This document shows positions 9,964-21,379 of a stretch of DNA of 64,000 bases, in pieces. A program made the position numbers and the translations under genes. A model generated the notes under the pieces. That model saw only the letters and a list, made by a program, of their open reading frames with translations. It was not told where the DNA came from and did no database searches. Numbering within the stretch: position 1 is the first letter of the stretch; each line of letters begins with the position of its first letter. Source of the stretch: Athripsodes cinereus (lineage: Eukaryota > Arthropoda > Insecta > Trichoptera > Leptoceridae); contig OX388317.1 in the NCBI GenBank assembly GCA_947579605.1, forward strand, positions 13,597,384 to 13,661,383. Direction: 5' to 3'.

Positions 9964-12900
9964 GTACAACTCGCATAGTTGTTGGCCCGAAAATTTTAAA
10001 TGTATTGTGTGGTGAATATGCCTAATCGTGAAGTTCAGAATTCTTATCTTTATTGTGTAATAATGTGTATTGATATTAATTGAAAATGTAATAATTTAAT
10101 GTGTGTATGTATATGAAAACAATTTTAAAAAATGAAACAGGAATCGTAAGATAAATAATTTAAATGTCCGTATTTAAAAAATAAATGTATTGGTGTATAG
10201 CGCAAGCGTTTGTCGCGAGTATTGTTATAATGTGGAGTAAAAAATCGATGCCGTATGAGAAAGAATTGTATTGTAGAGAATATTCCGTCGTAATGTTTCG
10301 TTATAGGCCGCAAACAAAACATCGTGAAACCGACCTACATAACATAACGAAGATATAGTGTGTATCTATAATATCGAACGCCGTACGGATAGATATAATA
10401 TTATTATACCGCAGTATACATATCTATACAACGTATAGTAGGTACGTACCTATGCGTCGCGAGAGAAAGAGACATCATACAGACCTACCTCAACATTGTA
10501 ATAGAAATATTCACGCGCAAAAAGGGAACTCCGCTTTACTGGTAAAATGTATAGTTGAAAATAATAATATTGGAATGAAACGAAATAATATGTACCCATA
10601 GTGTTATAGGTATGGTAAACCAAAGTGTACAAAGAACTTTGCCGGTAAACAGAATTTTGTTGTAATGTTATTTTGATAGTAAATTCATTTTCGAACTGAG
10701 AGTAAAAATCGATGTTAAATATTAAATTGAATAAAATTTTTTGAAACAGTAAAATGTTGTATTTGGAATAAATATCCTTATTGAACCCTTGGAGAAATAA
10801 TATTAAATGAGCGTTGTTGTGTAAAATATATGCGTAGTAGAGTTTTGATGAGAATATATATATGCGTACGTAGTGATGTGACGAAATAATAATGATGAAT
10901 AATATTAAACAAATAATTTTGTTTTGAGAAAATTAAAGTTAAAAATAAATCGAAATGAATAATGTTAAACCTTCACGACCGTTCACGAAATTTGAAAAAT
11001 AAATACACTTAACCCTTAGTGAAACATGACCGAATTTGTTAACCCTTTGTGAATAATAATTGAATTTTCTTTTAATGTCAAGTTGTGAACTATAACTGAA
11101 TTTTTGAATTTAGTTAAGAAACAGTTAACCCTTTGATGACCATCGTTGAAAATTTTGACATTAACGTAAATAGTAAAATGATGTTTTGTAAATTTTTTTT
11201 GAAATAAATGAGTAACCATGTAACGATGTAGAATTTTTTTGTAGAACATTAACCCTTCGTGTACGGAATTTGTTATCTTTTGTGAAGTAATTAATTTTCT
11301 TGAAATGTAATAATGTGACTTTTGCGGCTTATTACCATCGTGAAATATTGAAGTAACCTATGCCTTGTTTATTTGAGAACTGAGTCCGTTTAGTGAATTG
11401 TCCCGTTAAGGTAAACTAACGAACGCTCTTTGATAAAAAATGAGTTATGTTTATGTAATATGTAAAGCCGTGATAGGAGAGATGTGTTTGAATACTTTTT
11501 TTTGTGACTTTTGTGTAATCAATATAGAGACGATGTTATCTGGATGTGTGAAAGATAAATCGTGAAGCTCTTTTTGATGAATGTAGACAATGTGATTGCT
11601 AATCGTTCATGCCTATTATTTTGAAGTTTGAGTTTATATGACGTTTAATTCCGCGTAGGACACGTAGTAATCTCTTATGAATTGTAATTGGAAATGTTTG
11701 GATGTAGTATATCCTTGTTGAATTAAAATAATTTTGTGACTTTGTGGAAAATTTGTTTATGTTGCTTGAATACATTGGAAAATGTGATAGAACATTTTGA
11801 CATTGAACGGGAATGGCTTTTGAAAGACACAGAATAAAACCTGTAGTGGAATGTTGGCTGCAGATATTCAATGGGATAATTTTAATTAATTGTATGTTAG
11901 TGAATAAAGATGATGTATGAATCTGTTTATGAAAGGTGAGCCCTGTATGAAGAAGTTAATGTTGAATTTGAATAATGATGTATGTAAAGAATTTATTGAA
12001 CTTGTAACTTGTATATTGTGTAGCAAAGATCGAAAGTTGTTCAATGTATTTGTCATGTATTAAGCCTGTATGAGGATGACGATCCTCTGAGATTATCTCT
12101 GTGTGAGAAATCTGTCTCTGTGTGAGAACTGTGTCGTATGTAATATGCGTAGAAGGATTTGACGCCAATAATGAATATCGGTTACTGTAAATGTGATTGC
12201 AGTCGTCGTGATGTACCATTATGTCATGTCTGCGTGTAAATTGTTTTTCTAATATGTATATGTCCTTATTATGTATGATTTCTTTCTGTGCTTTGCCAAT
12301 ATCTTTGTATGGTACATGGTACATGAAATCACTTGTATATGAGTGCTATTAAGCTTAATGGGTAAAATGAAGCGAAAATGTAGTATCTCTAATTCCATCT
12401 ATACAAAATTGTTTATATTTATTTAGATTCCTTTATGTTACTTTTCCCTCGCCGGATACATGTAACTGGAATCGAAAATGATGTAAACCAACTTCTTAAG
12501 TATGTAATTTTTGTTGTATATGTTTGTCATGTTTAAAATGTTAACTTGTCGTCGATCGTAGTAAATGAATCCATTAATGAAACGTACGTATATTGAAAAA
12601 TTGAAAGGAAGAATTTTATCGCCAATATAGAACGAACCGTATATTGAAACGTACTACAGATCCTGAGTTTCTTATAAGGGTGTATTGTAAAATGTTTAAA
12701 GTTGTTGTTTTCATAACCTGTGTTTTTCATATACATGCACATATGCACCTGTCTATATATATACACACCTCTATGTACTATTATATTGTTATGATTGTAG
12801 CTATCAGACTTTTGATAGGAGCCCCGTATTAAAACAACCAATGTGAATTTTGTGTTATTATTAAGAAGTGTAAGTCAAAATCTGAAAACAGTTCGCATCA

Positions 12901-13043
12901 ATTTTGACTATGGGCAATTTACCGCGAGTGTTTAATAATAATTGAACGGGCTATAGGATGTAAGAAACATTGTAATAGTATATAAGCTACCATTTTTTGA
13001 ATTGTTTGTCTGTAATTGGGTACCTATATAGTTGCTTATGTAT

Positions 13044-13200
13044 CCAATGGTTCTCAACTTTTTATGTAGCCAGTGGTACTCAACTTTTTTTTTGTGACCA
13101 GTGGTATTCAATCTTTTCATGTAACCAGTGGTATTCAATCTTTTCATGTAACCAGTGGTTCTCAACTGTTTTTTGTAATGGTTCTCAACTTTTTTTTGTA
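13044..13200 (+). repeat. Imperfect tandem array, about 27-bp unit
   Basis: Units beginning CCAGTGGTTCTCAAC or CCAGTGGTATTCAATC start at 13044, 13070, 13098, 13125 and 13152, with a partial unit near 13177; spacing is 26-28 bases. Each unit ends in a T-rich run plus GTA. The core CAGTGGTTCTCAAC is the same string that begins many hAT transposons. Confidence 0.8.
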
Positions 13201-13243
13201 TAATTGGGGAACTTGAAAATTTGTCGCTTCTCTTCAAATTTTC

Positions 13244-13264
13244 AAGAGGGGCCGAAAGGGAGAA
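13244..13264 (+). other. Polypurine tract of the LARD-like element
   Basis: AAGAGGGG, then CC, then GAAAGGGAGAA, ends exactly where the right LTR starts with TGCTACG. This is the expected position for plus-strand priming; the tract is broken by two C residues. Confidence 0.65.
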
Positions 13265-15632
13265 TGCTACGCATTAAATAATCGCTGCGGAGAAGTTCAT
13301 ACTGGCTAATGTTCCTACATTTATTTGTTGTCCACGGGGTCACTCGTAATAATAATTGGACGTTATGAATATCATATCCTTAACACGTGTTTCTCTAACC
13401 TTGTACGCCAAACGTATGATTTTGTCGATGCGCCAAAAACGACGGTTGAAGAAAACGGTCGACACAACGAGAGGTCCTCGCGTCGCTTGCAAGCAAATTC
13501 AGTTACCCCCTAACCATGGACTAGGCCGGACGTAGAGGTGGGCCGAGTCCCTTCCCGCCTTAGTCGCGAACAGCGATGTGCGTAACTCCGACACAATAAT
13601 AATACTAACGATAATTATTTAATAGTACTTAACTTCATAATGTGATAAACAAGTGTGTTGCCCTCTATTGTATGTAAAACTATTCTTATTGTGTGTCGTT
13701 AATAATGTACTTTAAAAATCTGTGTTAGTTTTACGTGCGCGACCAATCTTACCGCCAATATCAAGGAACAATAATAATAATTAATAATTAATAGTAATTA
13801 ATAAACAGAATAATGTTATGGACAAGCTTATATTCTATTTGAGATATATATAGACTACGATTCTTGTGGTGATAATGATAATATTTGGAAGTTTTGAGTA
13901 AATAATATATGTCCGTTGGGGCGTGGTTTTGATGTGTTACCGCCAATCTACTTAACCGTGTGAAATCAGATAATCCATTGTTTCAGAACAACTATCCAAT
14001 GTTAGGAATCATACAAATCACTTAAACAGTTCTTTATGCTTGCTCAGTGATGTAAATTAAATTAAAACATGAATGTGTTCCGAAGTCTACAACGAATACC
14101 TCTTCAACGTGGGTAGTCCATATGTATTGCGTATCGGTGATTTACCGATATAACTCGCATTCCAATGTGAACTGGGTAATCCTCTAGTAAATTCTCCGGT
14201 CCATACCCTTGTCAAAAGAGTGATTAAATGACTAGCTGAGTATTTCTGAAAGGACTATTGAAATAGTGACGCCTTCTGCCTTTTACACTGAGGATATTGT
14301 AAGAACGTATAAGATATCCCATGTCTCTTGAGAAGTAGTGATCTCTTCCGCCTTGAGGACAGGATCCATCTGATTCTGGCAACACCTACGCACCCCTGTA
14401 CGTCTTTGGATTGACCAGCGACCGCCATAGATACATCAGAGTATGTTTCTTCCACGATCCTGCCTTCTACCGTCAATGTGTACAAAATACGTCATCAGTA
14501 ACATACTCGACTTTGTGTTATTCAACACCTGTTCGCCTGTCCATCTGTAAGTGACTATATTGCTATTGTATATTGTATGTAATGATATTTGTTCCGTAAC
14601 AGAGTTCATATTATCATTGAACTGACCTATATATTATTTTCCGTTGTGTAATAATTTAAGATTTTGAGTTTGACTGAAGAATGAATGATTCCATTTAATT
14701 GTTTATAGACCATATGATAAACCAGGTATTGATTTATATTGATAATACCAAGGTTGGTTTATTTGATAATTACGATTGTTTGTTTTATTGTCTCAATCCG
14801 AATATGGTATAACTTACATAACTTTGCATATTGTATGTCATTATGTATCCTTACAAATTTACTTTGAAAATAACTGTCTTGTTAAGTAATATATATCTGT
14901 TTGCACAATAAACGTGAATCGCTTACCATACGTTATCTTTCTGTTGAAATCCATTTTATATATACCTACAAGTAGATTCAATACTCTTAATCATGTCAAA
15001 GTACATCTCTTCGCCTCCTTGTATATAATCTTCCAATAACCTAGTTTATACTCGGAGTAGTTATGTAACCAAGGTTCGAATCCTTGACCAACCAATGGAT
15101 GAAAGACCATATTATTTCACTATGAAGGCAACAAAGAGCTAAATGAATGGCTCCATTGATGGAAATAAAATATCCACTTTATAGGAAGGATATGATGTAC
15201 TTATGATAATCTTTGTTCCACTTGACATAAATTTTTGATTGTTTATATGGATGTATATATCTATAATTCTACTCAAAAAAAGATATAAGTAGAATCTTTG
15301 CAATATAAAGTATGCTAACAGAAGAAACATTATTGCATAAATTACCTAAGTATTCTATAATGATATGATGACCATAAGAAAATGATGAAACCGAAGGATA
15401 AAGAATTCTCTGAACTTTACGTAAGTATAATATGTATAATTGAAGTATGTACCTGTCACCCACACACAATGCATTCCTCTTGCACATACCAAGTAGATTC
15501 ATACCTAGACATGAACTTGAGCCAATATATTAATCTGTTTTACTTGCAAATATAATTGTAACTTTCATTATATACTATCTATATATCATATAATTTTCTA
15601 TGTGTTTCGCATATGTACATTGCAAAATGTAT
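13265..15632 (+). repeat. 3' LTR of the LARD-like element, cut by the assembly gap
   Basis: It starts TGCTACGCATT and is near-identical to the left copy for 2368 bases. It contains neither the LINE nor the Gypsy insertion, so it preserves both empty target sites (near 13597 and 14766-14770). The final 168 bases expected from the left copy would fall at 15633-15800, which is N. Confidence 0.72.
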
Positions 15633-15832
15633 NNNNNNNNNNNNNNNNNNNNNNNNNNNNNNNNNNNNNNNNNNNNNNNNNNNNNNNNNNNNNNNNNNNN
15701 NNNNNNNNNNNNNNNNNNNNNNNNNNNNNNNNNNNNNNNNNNNNNNNNNNNNNNNNNNNNNNNNNNNNNNNNNNNNNNNNNNNNNNNNNNNNNNNNNNNN
15801 NNNNNNNNNNNNNNNNNNNNNNNNNNNNNNNN
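15633..15832. other. Assembly gap, 200 N
   Basis: Exactly 200 N, probably a gap of arbitrary stated size. It begins inside the 3' LTR, 168 bases before its predicted end. Sequence after the gap (from 15833) does not match the expected LTR end, so the right boundary and its target duplication are hidden. Apparent frames across the gap are artefacts. Confidence 0.97.
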
Positions 15833-16150
15833 CGATGAAAATTTGATCACACAGTCATTCATATATATATATATATATATAATATAACAATACACGAGAC
15901 CAAACAACCAGGAGGGTATTACTATCATTTGATATTGAGACCACCGACAGCTTGGAATCATTGAGAAAATACAATCATAATATGATTGTACCCACGAACC
16001 CACGATCATCATTTATATTTACACTGATACGTAGGTACCTACCTACCTAATACAAACATGACTGTATTCTAGGTTGGTAACTACACGTATGGACTATAAC
16101 CAATAAATTTAATATAGATACAAGTGTTTATAATATTTGATATATTAATT
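15833..16150. other. AT-rich spacer after the gap
   Basis: No gene. A short TA microsatellite lies at about 15861-15882. Nothing here matches the LARD-like element. Confidence 0.5.
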
Positions 16151-16286
16151 ACGTGGTTCGATCCCAGGTGCCGGCAGACTCCCCTTTCACGACACAAGCT
16201 TTTAGCTTACTGTGAAAGGTGTATAAGGTTGTATTTGGGTTTATAACAAAACCCAGATATATCTTTTTAAAAAAAAAAAAAAAAAA
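16151..16286 (+). mobile_element. tRNA-derived SINE, 5' truncated
   Basis: A pol III B box GGTTCGATCCC at 16155-16165 is followed by about 100 bases of unique body and an 18-base poly(A) at 16269-16286. No A box is seen upstream, so the head is probably truncated. The family is not identified. Confidence 0.6.
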
Positions 16287-16520
16287 TTATGTCTGATACA
16301 GTTTTTCCGTGGAGTCCCGAAATAGAAGGCCTCCAACCCTTTTTTATGAGCATTCTTTTTAGATTGTCCCGTAAAAATCACTCTACTACTATACTACTAT
16401 ACCATCACGGCATATCCCACAAGTGGGGTAGCCAGCAGACCAGCTGCATATAAAACATGCAAGCTGTCTTCTCCGTGCCGTCTCACTCGCTCACACACAA
16501 AAATCACTCGCCCTCTGTAA
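16287..16520. repeat. Composite copy of the local SINE-like family
   Basis: 16300-16330 has the family's CCGTGGAG... stretch. About 16393-16490 is the reverse complement of its 3' part (ACCATCACGGCATATCCCAC...GGGGTAGCCAGCAGACC). Related copies are at 24018, 42391, 45125, 49645 and 59336. Opposite orientations within one copy suggest rearrangement. Confidence 0.65.
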
Positions 16521-16751
16521 ATTGAAAATATCTAATTTGAATCCATTTTTCTATAAAATTGTATACATATTTTGTTTTCAATGTATAGTAAAGAATGAAT
16601 AAATAAATAAATAAAGATAGATATCCGCTAAAAGTTGCGCAGACTCTCTGATTAGAAGAGGTTGATTTCTGCCTTTTATATCCGGGAAGATCAATATTGG
16701 ATTCCTAAAACAAAACGTACCTACCTACCTATAAGAGATTTAACATCTTCA
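16521..16751. other. Spacer with weak SINE-family similarity
   Basis: A GACTCTCTGATTAGAAGAGG stretch near 16641 resembles the 5' part of the SINE-like family at 59531 and 45075. No gene. Confidence 0.4.
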
Positions 16752-16997
16752 ATTCAGCGATGAGGAAGTATGACATCCAATAAGAATGGCATATTCAGCG
16801 ATGAGGAAGTATGACATCCAATAAGAATGGCATATTCAGCGATGAGGAAGTATGACATCCAATAAGAATGGCATATTCAGCGATGAGGAAGTATGACATC
16901 CAATAAGAATGGCATATTCAGCGATGAGGAAGTATGACATCCAATAAGAATGGCATATTCAGCGATGAGGAAGTATGACATCCAATAAGAATGGCAT
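16752..16997 (+). repeat. 41-bp minisatellite, 6 copies
   Basis: Six head-to-tail units start at 16752, 16793, 16834, 16875, 16916 and 16957, with no difference noticed between units. Each begins ATTCAGCGATGAGG, the same words found inside the SINE-like family (for example 45217 and 49752), so the array probably grew from a SINE core. Confidence 0.95.
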
Positions 16998-17920
16998 ATT
17001 TTTTGTTGACATGGACAAAAAGGCTGTTCTATGATATGTTTAATGTAAATTCAATATAGACTGACTTCTGTATCATTTATATGTGAGAAGAAATTATAAG
17101 TTTTTAAAGGCTAAATTGTAATGCATATACTTAATATTTTTTTGTAAATGCAAAATGAATTTATAAAAGTTTAAATAGAGTCACGTTTCAATAAACATTT
17201 CTGAATAGAAAGGAGGCTCTTTTAATTATTATGTAAGTAGGTTATTGTATGAAATCGTTGATTAATTAATTATTTTCTCCTCTGACAAAAGTTTACGAAC
17301 TGTCAAAGATTTTGAATAGAAGAAATAATGACACAAGAAAAATAACATGTCTGTTGCAAAACTGGAATATTTTTTTGTCATTTCTCAGTTTCTTTATCTG
17401 CAAATTACAAACGGAAGCCAATAGTGTATTGTGAAAGATAAACGCTGTCTCATTGTGAGCTGTTTTTTTTTTGTTTATCTTATTGTGAGCGAAACTGATA
17501 GCTTTCTTTTGTAGTGATTTACATAGAGTTGAATTTAAATATAGGGCAATTGGTAAACTATGAGCACAACCCTTCCTAGAAATTCGAAATGGTACCAGCT
17601 TAATATTAGGGTTGTTACACACTTTCAATAATTATAATTTTTTGCATTTGAATATTAATATGATGAGATTACTGATTAATAAATATCGATTGGTAGGTAT
17701 ATATAACATAATTATTATAAGGTAGGTATCATGAATCGGATCTAGATATATTCTGTTAAACTAGTAAGTGCGGTTGGTTGGTCGACTAGTATAGGCACCT
17801 GCTCTGAAAAGATTGATATAAGACAAAAACGCATGAGGGAATATGTGGAATTGGTTAAGTTGCCAAGGTATAAAGCGCTTAAGTCACTCTGAGCCGATTC
17901 GTGAACTTTGGGACACCTAA
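16998..17920. other. AT-rich DNA, no recognisable gene
   Basis: A 111-codon minus-strand frame at 17293-17628 shows no domain I recognise and is AT-rich like its surroundings. I do not call it a gene. Confidence 0.4.
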
Positions 17921-18831
<911 letters not shown>

Positions 18832-19233
18832 TCAAGTGCATTGTCGGGTCCCCCCAACGTTGGCGATCACCTCGGCGAACTTGTCCCTGTCCTGCGCTAC
18901 ACGGAACAGCTCTTCCACACTTCGGATGCCGGTCCACGCCCTTATGTTTCGCAGCCAGGACATCTGTCTCCTACCGGGACCTCGGTGTCCCTCAATTTTC
19001 CCCTTCAATATCAGTTGGAGAAGGTGGTATTTTTCTCCATGCAGAACATGACCCAAATGTGAAACCTTCCGAACCTTGATGATTGACAACAGCTCCCTGT
19101 CAATTCTAGCTCGCCTCAGGACTTCGGTATTGGTAACCATGTCGGTCCAGGAAATTCTGAGCATACGGCGATGGAGCCACATTTCAAATGCTTCCAGTCT
19201 GTTCATTGTATTTCCAGTCTGAAAAATACCCAC
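18832..19233 (-). pseudogene. LINE polyprotein C-terminal fragment
   Basis: A minus-strand frame carries the tail of a LINE endonuclease-reverse transcriptase: LEAFEMWLHRRMLRISW, LGHVLHGEKY, a GHRGPGRRQ basic patch and GIRSVEELFRVAQDRDKF. It lacks all catalytic domains and is followed on the minus strand by a short GAA-rich tail (18823-18835). This is a 5'-truncated LINE. The same family leaves shorter tails at 41308-41415 and 53003-53115. The first codons (MGIFQTG) are probably flanking sequence. Confidence 0.8.
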
Positions 19234-19760
19234 ATTTGTGAAAAAAAATTAATAATAAATAAGTACATGCGTCTTTAAAAGCAGGTTTCTACATTATAAA
19301 TCTATAGATTTCATATTAAATGCATTTATAGAGTATGTAACTTCACTATTATAATATTATCAAACTTACAACCTTTTAGTGTTAGATAGGAACTTAAACA
19401 TCTTTTTATAATAATATCTTATATATAAATATGACCAAAACGAATTATGAAGAAAAGTATTTACAGTACAAGTAGGTCTACCTCCACCCTCTAACTTCCA
19501 AATGAACTTCAAAATATTCATATTTAGTGAGTAGGACCTATTTATTTATTTTTTAACAGCAGATGTTTCTGAAGACTAAATTTAAAATGTTTTCACTTAA
19601 ATACAATTTTGTCATTCACAACTGCGTTATTAGTTGAGATGAGGTATACTTTTTGTATGACATAACGTAGGTAGTCTCAATATTAAAATAGATCTAAGAT
19701 ATTTGTAGGTTATCATCATCCCTTTTGATCGACATATCCTAGAAAAATGATTAAAGCGTA
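19234..19760. other. AT-rich spacer, nothing recognised
   Basis: No gene or repeat family recognised. Confidence 0.4.
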
Positions 19761-19948
19761 CACTGAGAAAAATACTAACGAAATTTCACAACGAATCTTT
19801 GGTACTTACTACCAGATTAGGACCAGAGATATATAGTACAAACCATTCATTAGTACGAATCTATAATATTAACTTTTCGCAAACAAATCGTTGGTAAATT
19901 TACGTACCAATGATTCGTTGTGAAATTTCGTTAGTATTTTTCTCAGTG
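19761..19948. mobile_element. Palindromic MITE, CACTGAGAAAAATAC family, copy 1
   Basis: Ends CACTGAGAAAAATACTAACG and its reverse complement, flanked by TA on both sides (19759-19760 and 19949-19950). Inner sequence continues as imperfect inverted repeats. 188 bp, non-coding. The TA duplication fits a Tc1/mariner-type source, but the superfamily is not shown. Longer copies are at 42096 and 45838. Confidence 0.85.
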
Positions 19949-20415
19949 TACACTTTGATGGGGCTGTTTTAAATTATTAAGATAAAAAAAATAGTAGGTA
20001 TATCAAAATTGTCATCACGTTAGTAAAAGTATTTTCAATTTTCAAGATCCGGGCACAAAGGAGGAATATAGAGATTATTAAGTTTTGCATTATGTATTGG
20101 ATGAGGAGGAATAATACATATTGTTGTACCTAGTCTTAAGTAATGGCTTTGGCGTATCAATGTTTATTGTTGTATTCTTAACATTATTATGATAATGGAC
20201 CAAACGTGTGAATTTTAAATCTAAAAATATTTTAGTATTATCTTGTTATCTGATTCTAGAATATTTCATATACCTACGTGTAATTAAAATTCTTTGATAT
20301 ACCTAGTCGAACATTTCAAATCAAGGATATTAGATCAGTTAAAATGTTTGCAATTATTTACGTAAGAATATACATATGATACCTATACTATATAATTCAA
20401 ACTGTTTCATATAAC
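19949..20415. other. AT-rich spacer, nothing recognised
   Basis: No gene. The last eight bases (CATATAAC, 20408-20415) are the target duplication of the next element. Confidence 0.45.
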
Positions 20416-21379
20416 CAGTGGCGTAGCTAGGGTCATCTGCGCCCGGGGACATGGCACAAAGTCGGCGCCCCTTCTCGGAGCCGTCAAGAAAATTTTGAAA
20501 TTTTACGATTTATATGGTTCATTTTCGAAGCATCAAACTGGTTTTTTAATGAAATAAAATACAGACTAAAAGTGATGTGAGTAAAGAAAATTTTCAAAAT
20601 TTTCCGAGAATTTCTCCTTTGACAGAAGAGAAATTTCTCTCCATAATTTTCACAAAATATTATAACCTTTCGCCCAATACTGGAAAACCTGATCGGTCTA
20701 AAACTTCATCGGGCTGATTTAGGCCCAAATCAGAGGTTTTTAATACTTTTTCCATGAAGGTACCTACCATTTTTTTAAATGGGCATGTGTGGTGTCAAAC
20801 TTCAAGCTTTTTCATTGGAAAGAGGTTTTTATTACTATTATTTACGTAAATGTTTACTGTATTTTTTCAATAACTCATGTATTTGTCGGTTATCTGTTTA
20901 TTTCAACCCGAGCGATGCCGGATTACAAAAACTAGTAACTAATAAGTGAACAATGAACTCTACTTAAAATTGAAAATCATCAATTTTCCTATGTTATATT
21001 TGTTCCTTTTAAAAACTAGTCTTTTAACTATATTCTTTACCATATCCTTATTGTAAAAATGAACAATAAAAAATATTTTGCCTCAAAATACACCATAATT
21101 CTCCAAAATTCTCCACTTCGATAAATTTCTCGAAAAATAATTTATAGAGTATTCCACAACACTACAGACTAGTAATTTTCTATACGATTGTAAACAATTA
21201 AGCCAGATAAATGTTAAACTTTTCATATTGAAGGTAAAAGGTAAAATTTTAGAATGTCAGGATATAGCTTCACATAATCAAATAAATAATCTTAATAATA
21301 ATGAAAAATACAAATGCTTCCGCAGTTCAAAAATCTATATCACACTGAAAACAATAATTAATTAACAAATGATTTTAAA

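Larger units (their letters stand above)
9941..13264 (+). other. Non-coding interior of the LARD-like element
   Basis: 3.3 kb without a recognisable gag, protease, polymerase or integrase motif in any frame. The longest open frame (11956-12324, minus, 122 codons) has no domain I recognise. The sequence is AT-rich with TG-rich stretches. TTAACCCTT-like motifs recur at about 11010, 11041, 11127 and 11251. The right end holds a 27-bp tandem array and an 11-bp inverted repeat (CTTGAAAATTT at 13212, AAATTTTCAAG at 13237) just before the purine tract. Confidence 0.65.
1407..15632 (+). mobile_element. Large LTR-retrotransposon-like element (LARD-like), with nested insertions
   Basis: Seen: two near-identical direct repeats (1407-9940 with two insertions; 13265-15632 up to a gap) flank a 3.3 kb interior. 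The left repeat ends CGTAGCA at 9934-9940 and the right repeat starts TGCTACG at 13265, a perfect inverted match of the kind found at LTR ends. Three bases after 9940 lies a tRNA-Pro-like primer-binding site. A purine tract abuts 13265. Only two base differences between the repeats were noticed by eye (1409/13267 and 5495/14674), so insertion looks recent. Known: elements with LTR signals, long LTRs and a non-coding interior are called LARDs and are moved in trans. Inferred: the element once measured about 8.4 kb without its later insertions, and its last 168 bases fall inside the assembly gap. Alternatives are a plain segmental duplication or an assembly duplication; the LTR-specific signals at both inner junctions argue against these. 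Confidence 0.72.

Noticed and set aside
11956..12324. 122-codon minus-strand frame in the LARD interior as a possible gag
   Set aside because: No zinc knuckle, capsid motif or protease motif; composition matches the non-coding surroundings.
1407..15632. Simple tandem or segmental duplication as the explanation of the long repeats
   Set aside because: The inner junctions carry a primer-binding site, a purine tract and matched TG...CA ends, which a plain duplication would not produce. An assembly artefact is not fully excluded because of the gap.
15575..16012. Open frames running across the N gap
   Set aside because: They consist mostly of undetermined residues; the flanks do not encode a recognisable protein.
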